Positions 20,206 through 30,461 of a DNA stretch of 64,000 nucleotides are shown piece after piece. The position numbers were made by a program, and so were the translations under genes. Source of the stretch: an uncultured Pseudobutyrivibrio sp. (GTDB taxonomy: Bacteria > Bacillota > Clostridia > Lachnospirales > Lachnospiraceae); assembly GCA_946403965.1 (NCBI GenBank), contig CAMJBT010000002.1:1-64000 (forward strand), in the 5' to 3' direction. The notes beneath the pieces were generated by a model that worked only from the letters and a program-made list of their open reading frames with translations, searched no databases and had not been told where the DNA came from. Position 1 is the stretch's first letter, and the number at the start of each line of letters is the position of its first letter.

Positions 20206-21999
20206 ATGACAACAATAAAGCTTTGTGGTCTCACAAGAGAGGCTGATATAAAAAAGGCAAATGAATTGAAACCTGAATATGTAGGGTTTGTATTTTATGA
20301 GAAAAGCAGAAGAAATGTGACCCATAAGCAGGCAAAGAAGCTTAAGAGTATGCTTAATCCTGAGATAAAAGCTGTAGGAGTGTTTGTTGATGCTCCTGCA
20401 AAACAGGTTGAAGAGCTTTTTGAAGAACAGATTATTGATGTGGCACAACTTCATGGTAATGAGGATGAGGATTATATCAAGGAACTAATGGATAATAATA
20501 TACCGGTCATCAAAACCTTTAAAGCTAATTCTCCTGAGGAACTAATTAAAGCAGAAAAATCACCTGCAGATATGATAATGTTTGATGCAGGAAATGGTGA
20601 AGGCAAAGAGATAAAGGACTTGAAGCTTCTTACATATATTGATAGACCATTTATTCTTGCTGGCGGTTTGAATCAGGAAAATGTAGCAAAAGCAATTGAA
20701 ATTACAAAACCTTATGGTGTTGATGTCAGTTCTGGAATTGAAACTGACAAACTAAAGGATGGAAACAAGATGAAAGAATTCGTAAATGCGGTAAGAACAG
20801 AAAAAGCTGCAACTAAAAGCAAGGGGCGTTTTGGTATCCATGGTGGACAGTACATTCCAGAAACACTTATGAATGCTGTAAATGAACTGGAAGAGGCATA
20901 TAATCACTATAAGGATGATCCTGAGTTTAATCGAGAATTAAAAGAGCTTTTAGATAATTATGCAGGTCGCCCTAGTCTTTTATATTATGCTGAAAAGATG
21001 ACAAAGGATTTAGGGGGAGCAAAGATTTATCTAAAGCGTGAAGATTTAAATCATACAGGCTCACACAAAATCAATAATGTTTTGGGCCAGGCTCTGCTTG
21101 CAAAGAAGATGGGAAAGACCAGACTTATTGCAGAAACAGGAGCTGGACAGCATGGTGTTGCTACAGCCACAGCCGCAGCACTTCTTAATATGGAATGTGT
21201 AATCTTCATGGGCAAGGAAGATACAGAAAGACAGGCTTTAAATGTTTATAGAATGAAGCTTTTGGGGGCTGATGTTGTTCCTGTAACAAGCGGCACAGCC
21301 ACTTTAAAGGATGCTGTTTCAGAGTGCATGAGAGAGTGGACTACAAGAATTGATGACACCCATTATTGCCTTGGCTCTGTAATGGGACCACATCCTTTCC
21401 CAACCATTGTTCGTGATTTCCAGGCTGTTATTTCAAGAGAGTCTCGTCAGCAGATTTTAGAAGTAGAAGGTCGTTTACCAGATGCAGTAGTAGCTTGTGT
21501 AGGTGGTGGAAGCAACGCTATGGGATCATTCTATCATTACATTGGGGATGAAAATGTTAGACTTATCGGCTGTGAGGCTGCAGGACGTGGAATCGATACC
21601 TTTGAAACAGCAGCAACTGTAAATACAGGTAAGGTGGGAATCTTCCATGGTATGAAGTCATATTTCTGCCAGGATGAATACGGTCAGATTGCACCTGTAT
21701 ATTCTATTTCAGCAGGACTAGATTATCCGGGAGTTGGTCCAGAACATGCGTATCTTCACGATATTGGAAGAGCCGAATATGTTCCGGTTACAGATGAGGA
21801 AGCAGTAGAAGCTTTTGAATATATTGCAAAAACAGAAGGTATTATTGCAGCTATCGAAAGCTCACATGCTATCGCATATGCGAAGAAGCTTGCGCCTACA
21901 ATGGACAAGGATCAAATAATTATGGTTACAGTTTCAGGCCGCGGTGACAAGGACTGCGCAGCAATTGCAAGATACAGAGGGGAGAATATCTATGAATAA
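20206..21999 (+). CDS. trpFB: Fused phosphoribosylanthranilate isomerase / tryptophan synthase beta chain
   Basis: One 597-aa ORF: TrpF ([38 protein letters not shown]...) joined to TrpB ([26 protein letters not shown]...[14 protein letters not shown]...). Confidence 0.95.
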   Translation: MTTIKLCGLTREADIKKANELKPEYVGFVFYEKSRRNVTHKQAKKLKSMLNPEIKAVGVFVDAPAKQVEELFEEQIIDVAQLHGNEDEDYIKELMDNNIPVIKTFKANSPEELIKAEKSPADMIMFDAGNGEGKEIKDLKLLTYIDRPFILAGGLNQENVAKAIEITKPYGVDVSSGIETDKLKDGNKMKEFVNAVRTEKAATKSKGRFGIHGGQYIPETLMNAVNELEEAYNHYKDDPEFNRELKELLDNYAGRPSLLYYAEKMTKDLGGAKIYLKREDLNHTGSHKINNVLGQALLAKKMGKTRLIAETGAGQHGVATATAAALLNMECVIFMGKEDTERQALNVYRMKLLGADVVPVTSGTATLKDAVSECMREWTTRIDDTHYCLGSVMGPHPFPTIVRDFQAVISRESRQQILEVEGRLPDAVVACVGGGSNAMGSFYHYIGDENVRLIGCEAAGRGIDTFETAATVNTGKVGIFHGMKSYFCQDEYGQIAPVYSISAGLDYPGVGPEHAYLHDIGRAEYVPVTDEEAVEAFEYIAKTEGIIAAIESSHAIAYAKKLAPTMDKDQIIMVTVSGRGDKDCAAIARYRGENIYE

Positions 22000-22768
22000 A
22001 ATAGCAGAAGCATTCAACAACAAAAAGGCATTTATCCCTTTTATTACATGTGGTGATCCAGATCTTGAAACCACAAAAAAAATCATAAAGGAGCTTGCTG
22101 AAAACGGGGCTGATTTAATAGAACTTGGAATTCCATTTTCTGATCCTACAGCGGAAGGGCCTGTAATCATGGAGGCAAATATCAGAGCACTAGCAAATAA
22201 GATAACCACAGATGATGTGTTTAAAATGGTTTCAGAAGTAAGTCCTAAGGTGGATATTCCACTTGTATTTATGACATATGCAAACGTTGTTTATTCCTAT
22301 GGAATAGAAAGATTCTTTAAGAGATGCAATGAAACAGGAATTTGTGGAATTATTTTGCCGGATGTTCCTTTTGAAGAAAAAGCTGAGTTTGAGGATTTGG
22401 CCAGTGAATATGAGGTGGAATTTGTTTCAATGATTGCACCTACTTCAGAAGACAGAATTGACATTATTGCAGAAAATGCCAAGGGATTTATCTATATTGT
22501 TTCTAGTCTTGGTGTAACAGGAACGCGTAGTGAGTTTACAAATAATCTAAAGGATTTGGTTGAGAGAGTAAAAAGCAAAACAGATATCCCATGTGCTGTA
22601 GGCTTTGGAATTTCAACACCTGAGCAGGCTGCTGAAATGGCAAATATTTCAGATGGGGCAATTGTGGGCTCTGCTATTGTGAAGGTCATTGCAGAGCATG
22701 GCACCGATGCACCAAAGCACGTTGGTAGATTTGTTAAGTCAATGAAAGAGGCATATTATGTTTCCTAG
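21992..22768 (+). CDS. trpA: Tryptophan synthase alpha chain
   Basis: [30 protein letters not shown]...[21 protein letters not shown] at 21992 overlaps trpFB. Confidence 0.96.
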   Translation: MNKIAEAFNNKKAFIPFITCGDPDLETTKKIIKELAENGADLIELGIPFSDPTAEGPVIMEANIRALANKITTDDVFKMVSEVSPKVDIPLVFMTYANVVYSYGIERFFKRCNETGICGIILPDVPFEEKAEFEDLASEYEVEFVSMIAPTSEDRIDIIAENAKGFIYIVSSLGVTGTRSEFTNNLKDLVERVKSKTDIPCAVGFGISTPEQAAEMANISDGAIVGSAIVKVIAEHGTDAPKHVGRFVKSMKEAYYVS

Positions 22769-24281
22769 TTTAGAAGAGGTTTTAGAACTTGCAGCTGATA
22801 AATCTTATAAAAGAATACCTGTTGCTTTAGAAATTCTGTCAGACAGTTTTACTCCTATAGAGGTGGTACGAATTCTCAGAAATGTAAGCAACCAGTGTTA
22901 TCTTTTGGAAAGTGCAGGCCAGGCAGAAGACTGGGGCAGATATTCATTTCTTGGTTTCAATCCAACTATGGAAATAACCTGCCAAAATGGATTGGTACAA
23001 ATAAAAAACAATTCTTCAGATGGAAAAAAACTGATTGATGAACGTCAGGTGACACACCCCGGCAATATAATAAGGGAAGTTCTTGCAAAGTATAAAAGTC
23101 CTACCGTGCCTGGGTTGCCTACCTTTACAGGCGGTCTTGTGGGTTACTTTTCTTATGATTATATCAAGTATAGCGAGCCTAAACTTGTACTTGAAAATCA
23201 TGGTGATGATGAATTTAAAGATATGGATTTGATGCTTTTTAATGATGTGATTGCTTTTGATAATTACAAGCAGAAAATCTATCTCATCACAGGCGTAGAT
23301 TTAAATCAGGCCAGCTCTGATTATATGGAGGAAAGAGTAAGAGTAATTGCCAAGGCATATACGGAAGCTGAGGCGAGACTAAATGACCTTAAAAAACTTT
23401 TAAAAAGTGGAAATAAAATGGAATTTAAGCCTCTTTCTGTTAAGTCAGAATTGACACCTAAATTCTCAAAGGCAGAGTACGGCAAGATGGTTGAAAAAGC
23501 AAAACATTATATCAAAGAGGGAGACATTTTTCAGGTTGTCCTTTCCAATCCTATCAGTGCCAAGGCTGATGGAGCTTTGTTTGATACATATAGGCTTCTT
23601 AGAGCTAGTAATCCGTCACCATATATGTTTTATTTTTCAAGTGATGATATCGAAATCGCAGGTGCATCACCAGAAACATTGGTAAAAGTGGAACAGAAAA
23701 AGGTTAGTACTTTCCCTTTGGCAGGAACAAGACCAAGAGGAAAAAATGCAGTTGAGGACAGGGCATTAGAAAAGGAACTTCTTGCGGATAAGAAGGAATT
23801 GGCAGAACACAATATGCTTGTGGATCTTGGCAGAAATGATATTGGAAAAATCAGCACAATTGGTTCGGTAAAAGTGGAAAAATACATGGAAATTGAGAGA
23901 TTTTCACATGTAATGCACATTGGTTCAACTGTAGTAGGCGAGCTTTCTGAGGACAAGGATGCTCTTTCAGCTGTTGATGCCATTCTTCCAGCAGGTACTC
24001 TTTCAGGGGCACCAAAGTTTAGAGCCTGTCAGATTATAGAGGAATTAGAGCAGAGTAAGCGTGGAATTTATGGAGGCGCTTTAGGATATATTGATTTCAC
24101 AGGAAACCTGGATGTGTGCATTGCCATTAGACTTGTGTACAAGAAAAATGATACTATATGCATTCGTTCAGGCGCTGGAATTGTATATGATTCTGTTCCT
24201 GAAAAGGAAGCAGAAGAGTGTCTTAACAAAGCGAAAGCAGTAATAAATGCTGTTAAAGCTTCGGAGGGAGGCCTGGAATGA
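22758..24281 (+). CDS. trpE: Anthranilate synthase component I
   Basis: EGDIFQVVLSNPISA, PSPYMFYFSSDDIEIAGASPETLVKV, PLAGTRPRG, SGAPKFRA. Confidence 0.95.
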   Translation: MFPSLEEVLELAADKSYKRIPVALEILSDSFTPIEVVRILRNVSNQCYLLESAGQAEDWGRYSFLGFNPTMEITCQNGLVQIKNNSSDGKKLIDERQVTHPGNIIREVLAKYKSPTVPGLPTFTGGLVGYFSYDYIKYSEPKLVLENHGDDEFKDMDLMLFNDVIAFDNYKQKIYLITGVDLNQASSDYMEERVRVIAKAYTEAEARLNDLKKLLKSGNKMEFKPLSVKSELTPKFSKAEYGKMVEKAKHYIKEGDIFQVVLSNPISAKADGALFDTYRLLRASNPSPYMFYFSSDDIEIAGASPETLVKVEQKKVSTFPLAGTRPRGKNAVEDRALEKELLADKKELAEHNMLVDLGRNDIGKISTIGSVKVEKYMEIERFSHVMHIGSTVVGELSEDKDALSAVDAILPAGTLSGAPKFRACQIIEELEQSKRGIYGGALGYIDFTGNLDVCIAIRLVYKKNDTICIRSGAGIVYDSVPEKEAEECLNKAKAVINAVKASEGGLE

Positions 24282-24841
24282 TTTTACTTATAGACAACTA
24301 CGATAGCTTTTCCTACAATCTCTATCAAATGATAGGGGAGATTAATTCTGATATGAAAGTGGTTCGTAATGACGAATTACGTATATCCGATATTGAGGAA
24401 ATGGCCCCAAGTCGTATTATTATCTCACCTGGGCCAGGGCGTCCTTGCGATGCAGGCATATGTGAGGATGTTATTGCTCATTTTGCAGGAAAAATCCCTA
24501 TACTTGGAGTATGTCTTGGCCATCAAGCTATATGCGAGAATTTTGGCGCTGTTATCACTTACGCAAAGGAGCTTATGCATGGCAAACAATCTGAGGTGAC
24601 GCTAGATAATTCTTGCAAGATTTTTTCAGGTATGGAGTCTAGTACACTTGTTGCCAGATATCATTCTCTTGCTGCAGAACCTTCATCAATACCTTCAATT
24701 CTTCAGGTAATAGCCACAACTGATGATGGTGAAGTCATGGCTGTAAAGCATAAGGACTATGAAATATATGGGTTGCAATTTCATCCAGAGTCAATACTTA
24801 CACCAGAAGGAAAGAAAATGCTTGAAAACTTTATGGCCTAG
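24278..24841 (+). CDS. trpG: Anthranilate synthase component II (glutamine amidotransferase)
   Basis: MILLIDNYDSFSYNLYQMIGE, SPGPGRPCDAGIC, GVCLGHQAI, GLQFHPESILTPEG. Confidence 0.94.
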   Translation: MILLIDNYDSFSYNLYQMIGEINSDMKVVRNDELRISDIEEMAPSRIIISPGPGRPCDAGICEDVIAHFAGKIPILGVCLGHQAICENFGAVITYAKELMHGKQSEVTLDNSCKIFSGMESSTLVARYHSLAAEPSSIPSILQVIATTDDGEVMAVKHKDYEIYGLQFHPESILTPEGKKMLENFMA

Positions 24842-24955
24842 TAATTCTTAATAAAATATAGGTTCTTGGGGGCTTTTTCCTTAAGTAGCCCACAAGAAGT
24901 CATGATGACTTATTCCTTAATAAGAAGCACACGAATAGTCAGGACTTTTTAGTTA

Positions 24956-24990
24956 ATCCATGGTTGAGATATCAACTGTGGATTTTTTTT
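24956..24990 (+). terminator. trp operon terminator
   Basis: ATCCATGGTTGA-gata-TCAACTGTGGAT (12 pairs including two G.U) then TTTTTTTT. Confidence 0.8.
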
Positions 24991-25096
24991 ATCTAAATAA
25001 TGGCAAAATATTATTCATAATAGACAAAAATACATCACAAAATACTAAAATAATTTACAAAAATAAAAATATGAGAGGAATAATACACTTAAAGTA

Positions 25097-25167
25097 TTGA
25101 TTGAAGAATAAGTTTGTTGTATAAAATGGATGAGAAGTTGCTATATCTAAAATACTTTAGATATAGC
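25097..25167 (+). promoter_or_regulatory. GH43 promoter with adjacent 12-bp perfect inverted repeat
   Basis: TTGATT (25097) - 17 nt - TATAAA (25120-25125); GCTATATCTAAA (25140-25151) ATAC TTTAGATATAGC (25156-25167). Confidence 0.6.
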
Positions 25168-25201
25168 TAAATAAAATTACAGAAAGGTATAAGGGGGAAT
25201 A

Positions 25202-28200
25202 ATGAAGAAAATTTCAAAACGAGCTATTGCTTTAACTATGGCTGCAGCTATTGCGGCACCCGCTTTTCAGATTTCGGGTGCAGGAACCATAGAAGCAAAG
25301 GCTGTCAATAGTATTGACAGGGTTATGGTTCACGATCCATCTATTTTTCAGTATCAGGGGGATTATTATGTATTTGGTTCCCACATTGCAACAGCAAAGT
25401 CAAATGATTTGGTGAATTGGACTCAGGTTTCTACTGATTATCAGAATCCAAGCGATAATGTAATCTATGGAAATTTGAAAGAAAATCTGGCAGAGTCCTT
25501 TAAATGGGCAGGATATGATGATGGAGATTGTGCTGGTGGCAATTATGCAGTATGGGCCCCGGATGTAATCTACAATCCAAACTATGTTTGGAAGGATGGC
25601 CATAAGGGGGCATACATGCTTTATTATAGTGCATCATCCACATGGCGTAGGTCTTGCATCGGATACATGGTTTCTGACAGAGCCGATGGAGATTACGAAT
25701 ACGGTGGTACAGTTGTGTATTCCGGATTTACCAACACTGGGAAGGTAAATTACGATGGTAATAGCAAGCGTGATACTACATATACAAACGATTATCTTCC
25801 ATTTAATAATCTTATTTCTAATGGGGTAATTGATGGTGATGTTTCCACATGGAAGTGTTTCAATAAGGATGGCAGCTGGAATAATAATTATGCTCCTAAT
25901 GCTATTGATCCGACTCTTTTTTATGATGGAACAGGACAACATCTTTACATGGTATATGGTTCATGGTCAGGAGGATTATTTATTTTAGAGATTGATCAAA
26001 AGACTGGTGAAGCTATTTACCCAGGAAAGGATGGTGTAGAGCCTACTAGTGGAAATACTGTTGATAGATATTTTGGTGTTCATATTGCAGGCGGCAACCA
26101 TCAGTCTGGAGAAGGTCCTTACATTGAATACGATAAAAATACTGGCTACTATTACATGTATGAAACCTATGGCGGACTTACCACTACTGGTGGTTATAAC
26201 ATGAGATTATTCCGCTCAAAAAATGTTTATGGGCCATATGAGGATGCTTCAGGAAAAAATGCTGCAGGAAGTGGCGTGAACTGCTATCAGTATGGTACAA
26301 AGCTGATTGGAAACTATCAGTTCTATAATCAGCCTGGTTACAGAGCTGCTGGTCATAATTCAGCATTGATTACTGATGATGGAAAATATTATTTGGTTTA
26401 TCATCAGAGATTTTTGGATGCATCTCGTGGTGAAGGCCATGAGGTTAGAGTACATCAGCAGTTTTTAAACGAGGACGATTGGCTTGTAACAGCTTTATAT
26501 GAAAACAGAAATGAGCTTATTCAAAAATATACTATGCAGGATGTAGTAGGTAGCTATGAGTTTATCAACCATGGCAATGCTGAAAAGGATGGTAGCATGC
26601 TAGCCACACAGACTGTTTTGTTAAACAGTGATGGAACTATTTCAGGTGATGAGACCGGTACATGGTCTATGAAAGACGGTAAAGACTATACTTATGTAAC
26701 ACTTGATATGGATGGTGCCACATATAAGGGTGTGTTCTTTGAACAGACTAATGACAATGGTGTAAAGACCATGACATTTTCAGCTATAGGCAACAACAAT
26801 CTGGCTGTATGGGGAAGTAAGTTTGAACAGTCCGATGATCTTGTGGCTGGAAAAGTTGTTGAACAGTTGAAGGAGTTAATACCATCCACAACAAGAGAGA
26901 ACATTTCTCTTCCAAAAGAGCTTTCTGGAGCAACCATAGAATGGTCTTCTGATAATGAAGCTGTTATTTCAACAAAGGGTGTAGTTGGAACACCAAATGA
27001 AGACACTACGGTGACTCTCACTGCCACAATTACAAGTGGTGATGTTGTAAAAGAAGCATCCTATGAGGTGATTGTATATGACAATCCAAAGGTAATTGTA
27101 GGCTATGATTTCAATTCTTATGATGGAAAAAGTATTTTTGCAACATCCTTGTCACAAAAGAATGACAATGCAACACTTAAGGGAACAGCCACGGTTGTGG
27201 AAGATGAAGTAAGAGGAAATGTTTTAAAGATAGAAAATACAGAAGGAAGTAAGCAGGTTAATTATTTATCTCTTCCAAATGATGTATTTGCTAATGTTGA
27301 TAAAGCCGGGTATACGGTAAGCCTATGGGTAAATGTTGATTCAAGCACTTGGGAGCACAGTGCATTGTTTGAAGCTGATTGGTTGACAGAAGGATCGACT
27401 GTAGGCACATATCCAATGACAAGAATAGGTGCAAACCTAATAGGCAGAATCAATGCAAATGAATATTCTGATGCATTTCCTGGCATAGATTACAGTAAGC
27501 TTACAAATAAGTGGCAGCTTGTTACATACACTGTAGCCCCAGATGGTATCAAGGTATATCTTGATGGCAATCAGGTTGTGTATGATAAAAAGGATATTTC
27601 GAACTGTTTTTCAGGACGAGATGCAGCTATTCAGAATACAAATCATGTTATGGTAGGTGCTGGTGATATCTGGAATGACGAGGATGTAAGAGCTGCTATG
27701 TTTGATGACGTAAGAATTTACGACACAGCACTTACTTCCAATGAAGTCGAAAAGCTTTATGATGCTACCTATAAAGAAAAGAAGAATGAGGAAGAAATTG
27801 AGGAGCCTCAAAAGACTATAGATGAAGAAGAGCCAGAGGTTGAGGGCCAGACAAAGGTTTATGTCAGACTGGATAGAGAAGAATTTAAGGATAAAGCTAT
27901 TCTTCTTGGTACAGATGAAGAGGGACAGGATATATTCGGTGAGTCTGGAAAGGTAATGGCTCATATTGGAAATGGTTGGTACTCTGTAAATGTTCCTGAT
28001 AATATTCTGTTATCTGATGATATGGATACAGCCGATGAAGTGGATGTAGACAAGGATGATAAAGAAGCAGAAGAGAAATTAGAGGAAGAGAATGTAGAAG
28101 CACTTGAAAACCTTGAGGATGATGCAAATTCTTCTAATAAAGAAAATAATGATGAAGAGAAACAAACAGAAGAGAAACAACCAGAGGATACCAAGACTGA

Positions 28201-28957
28201 TAACAATGAAAAATCAAATGATGCTGATATAGATGAGGAGAATGAGGTTGATTCAGAAATATCAGAAAATGTCGAGGAAGAGCCTGGCATCATAGAAGAA
28301 TTGGTAAATGCAATAAAGTCTGTATTTACACCTATGGTAGTAAAGGCAGAAGAACATAACATTTTTAAGGAAGGTGTCGCACTTTCAATTAGCAATGGCA
28401 ATGGATTAGTAAAGAATAACGTAAATGCGTTATTTACAACTATTCGTCCAAGTGAATCACAGCTCATTGAAGAGGAATCAAAGACAGAAGAACCTAAGGC
28501 AGAAACACCATCAAGTAGTTCAGATTCTGCAGGAGTTAATCCAGGTTCTTCAGGAAGTAGTACCGGTTCTACAGTAACTACAGACCAACCTGCAACCACT
28601 ACAATAGATGATTCAAAAGTGCCTACAACAGGAGATACAAAAAAGTTGGCAAGTAACGACGCAGGCAATTCTTCTAAAGCTAAGTCAACAACTACAAAGA
28701 CTATAATAGATGAATCAAAGGATGAGAATTCAGAAAAAGTAGAAAATAATTTGGAATCAAAGGATGAGGTACAAGAGAAAGAAGCTACAGTTGATGAAAA
28801 GCAAGATACAACATCTATCAAGGAAGATGCAGTTCCACAGGCAGTAGAAGATATTTCTACAGAAAAGAGCTTACCAATTATTCCTATAGTAGCTGTTGTA
28901 ATAATTCTTGTAGCTGTTGGTGCTGGAGTTTTTGTATTCAGGAAAAAAGAATCTTAA
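25202..28957 (+). CDS. Secreted, C-terminally membrane-anchored GH43-family glycoside hydrolase (arabinanase-like) with Ig-like and LamG-like modules
   Basis: Signal peptide; GH43 (VMVHDPSIFQYQGDYYVFGSH, WAPDVIYNPNYVWKDGHKGAYMLYYSAS, AIDPTLFYDGTGQHLYMVYGSW); Ig-like (ATIEWSSDNEAVISTKGVVGTPNEDTTVTLTATI); LamG-like (YTVSLWVNVDSSTWEHSALFEAD); acidic/Ser-Thr linker; C-terminal TM + RKKES. Confidence 0.88.
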   Translation: MKKISKRAIALTMAAAIAAPAFQISGAGTIEAKAVNSIDRVMVHDPSIFQYQGDYYVFGSHIATAKSNDLVNWTQVSTDYQNPSDNVIYGNLKENLAESFKWAGYDDGDCAGGNYAVWAPDVIYNPNYVWKDGHKGAYMLYYSASSTWRRSCIGYMVSDRADGDYEYGGTVVYSGFTNTGKVNYDGNSKRDTTYTNDYLPFNNLISNGVIDGDVSTWKCFNKDGSWNNNYAPNAIDPTLFYDGTGQHLYMVYGSWSGGLFILEIDQKTGEAIYPGKDGVEPTSGNTVDRYFGVHIAGGNHQSGEGPYIEYDKNTGYYYMYETYGGLTTTGGYNMRLFRSKNVYGPYEDASGKNAAGSGVNCYQYGTKLIGNYQFYNQPGYRAAGHNSALITDDGKYYLVYHQRFLDASRGEGHEVRVHQQFLNEDDWLVTALYENRNELIQKYTMQDVVGSYEFINHGNAEKDGSMLATQTVLLNSDGTISGDETGTWSMKDGKDYTYVTLDMDGATYKGVFFEQTNDNGVKTMTFSAIGNNNLAVWGSKFEQSDDLVAGKVVEQLKELIPSTTRENISLPKELSGATIEWSSDNEAVISTKGVVGTPNEDTTVTLTATITSGDVVKEASYEVIVYDNPKVIVGYDFNSYDGKSIFATSLSQKNDNATLKGTATVVEDEVRGNVLKIENTEGSKQVNYLSLPNDVFANVDKAGYTVSLWVNVDSSTWEHSALFEADWLTEGSTVGTYPMTRIGANLIGRINANEYSDAFPGIDYSKLTNKWQLVTYTVAPDGIKVYLDGNQVVYDKKDISNCFSGRDAAIQNTNHVMVGAGDIWNDEDVRAAMFDDVRIYDTALTSNEVEKLYDATYKEKKNEEEIEEPQKTIDEEEPEVEGQTKVYVRLDREEFKDKAILLGTDEEGQDIFGESGKVMAHIGNGWYSVNVPDNILLSDDMDTADEVDVDKDDKEAEEKLEEENVEALENLEDDANSSNKENNDEEKQTEEKQPEDTKTDNNEKSNDADIDEENEVDSEISENVEEEPGIIEELVNAIKSVFTPMVVKAEEHNIFKEGVALSISNGNGLVKNNVNALFTTIRPSESQLIEEESKTEEPKAETPSSSSDSAGVNPGSSGSSTGSTVTTDQPATTTIDDSKVPTTGDTKKLASNDAGNSSKAKSTTTKTIIDESKDENSEKVENNLESKDEVQEKEATVDEKQDTTSIKEDAVPQAVEDISTEKSLPIIPIVAVVIILVAVGAGVFVFRKKES

Positions 28958-29002
28958 TAATGGTCTTTATAGGAAATTAAAGAGTATTTTTTAGTAAAGT
29001 AA

Positions 29003-29041
29003 AAAGTGAGCTAAATCTCAAAAATTTAGCTCACTTTTTTT
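29003..29041. terminator. Bidirectional terminator between convergent genes
   Basis: AAAGTGAGCTAAAT (29003-29016) / ATTTAGCTCACTTT (29024-29037), with an A-run before and a T-run after. Confidence 0.85.
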
Positions 29042-30117
29042 TAAACTGTGACACCGTATGCGCTGCAGTCAGTGATTAGCTCCTTTACAAGAGCTTCTAC
29101 GGGAAGTATTTTATCCACTCTAGAAGCATTTGAACCACAGAAGAAAAGACCTTCTTCTTTATCGCCTGTAACAGCAGCAATTAAAGCTCTGCTTATACAA
29201 TATGGAATCTTGTCACCCTTAGGGCAAGCCTTTAGGCAACTGTTACATCTTTTGGCAAAAAAGTTTTTACCATCATCAAGCTTTTCTAGAAGAGGAGTGT
29301 ACACAGCTCGTGCTGGCATACCAACAGGACTTTTTATTATTTTTATATCTTCTTCTTTTGAATCTACAATCACCTGCTTAAAAACAGGATCAGCATCGCA
29401 TTCATTGGTTGCAATAAATCGAGTTCCCATCTGAACTCCGTCAGCGCCGGCTTCGATAGCTTCTGCAATATCCTGACCAGTGAAGATACCACCTCCTAGG
29501 AACACTCTAATCTTTTTCTTGAATTGCTCCTCGTATGGCTTGATAACCTCAAGAACTTCTTTAAGAATCTGTAAGTTTGGCTGACAGGTTTTATCGGCTA
29601 AATCTTCTTTTGAAAAACCAAGATGTCCACCAGCTTTATGACCTTCAATAACAATAAAATCTGGAATAGAGCCAGCTTTCTTTGCAAAGGTTTTGCATAA
29701 AAGCATGGCAGCTTTTTTACTAGAGACGATAGGAGCATAGAGAATGTCACTGTCTTTAACCAATTCTGCCAGGTTAAGTGGCAAGCCAGCCCCGGATATA
29801 ATTGCATCAGCACCAGCAGCAATTGCAGCTTTTACAGTTTCTTCGTAATGACTTACTGCCACCATGATATTTACTCCAACAAGTCCATTGCCACCAGAGA
29901 TTTCCTTTGCTCGTTTAATATGCTCTTTCAGAGCTCTTAAGTTTGCTTCAAGTGGATTTGTAAGGAAATCCGCTTCTTTAAAACCAATATTCACAGAGCT
30001 GATTACTCCCATGCAGCCTTGTTTTGCCACATTTCCAGCAAGTTCTGATAGAGAAACACCAATTCCCATTCCGCCCTGGATGATTCCATGAGCTAATTTT
30101 TTTCCATTAATATCCAT
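29041..30117 (-). CDS. Nitronate monooxygenase / FabK-like FMN enzyme
   Basis: IIQGGMGIGVSLSELAGNVAKQGCMGVISSV, EGHKAGGHLG, GGGIFTGQDIAEAIEAGADGVQMGTRFIATNE. Confidence 0.88.
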   Translation of the reverse strand: MDINGKKLAHGIIQGGMGIGVSLSELAGNVAKQGCMGVISSVNIGFKEADFLTNPLEANLRALKEHIKRAKEISGGNGLVGVNIMVAVSHYEETVKAAIAAGADAIISGAGLPLNLAELVKDSDILYAPIVSSKKAAMLLCKTFAKKAGSIPDFIVIEGHKAGGHLGFSKEDLADKTCQPNLQILKEVLEVIKPYEEQFKKKIRVFLGGGIFTGQDIAEAIEAGADGVQMGTRFIATNECDADPVFKQVIVDSKEEDIKIIKSPVGMPARAVYTPLLEKLDDGKNFFAKRCNSCLKACPKGDKIPYCISRALIAAVTGDKEEGLFFCGSNASRVDKILPVEALVKELITDCSAYGVTV

Positions 30118-30324
30118 CGCATTTTCTCCATATTGCCTAAAAATTATTAACTAAATTCTTTGAGATAATACATCACATTACTGAAGTTGTCAAATAATAA
30201 ATAATAATCTACAGGTGAGTATTAACTTACGATCATTAATATTAGAAAATGCAAATTATGAGACTTTTCCAATATAGAAATGAGGGTGATTTCGATTGTT
30301 TAACACTTTAATGCGAAAAAGTGC

Positions 30325-30417
30325 TTGCATTTATTAGCAAATAATTGTATATTATTTCAAAGACAAAGGCGTCTAAATAGATTCCCTAATGGGGGAGTCT
30401 ATTTAGGCGCCTTTTTT
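30325..30417 (+). promoter_or_regulatory. gltB leader: promoter plus hexaloop hairpin overlapping intrinsic terminator (candidate ANTAR target)
   Basis: TTGCAT-N17-TATATT (30325-30353); AGAC-AAAGGC-GTCT hairpin (30361-30374); terminator GGCGTCTAAATAGA (30368-30381) / TCTATTTAGGCGCC (30398-30411) + T6. The two structures share bases. Confidence 0.75.
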
Positions 30418-30461
30418 AGTTCGAATTTTTAGTTCGTATTTAAAGTGGAAGGAGTAGCAAC

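Noticed and set aside
28618-28640. LPXTG sortase signal in the GH43 protein (VPTTGD)
   Set aside because: Not LPXTG, and about 110 aa from the C-terminus rather than next to the TM helix.
27961-28821. 286-aa minus-strand Ser-rich ORF
   Set aside because: It is the antisense shadow of the Glu/Asp/Ser-rich stalk of the GH43 protein; low complexity and no RBS context.
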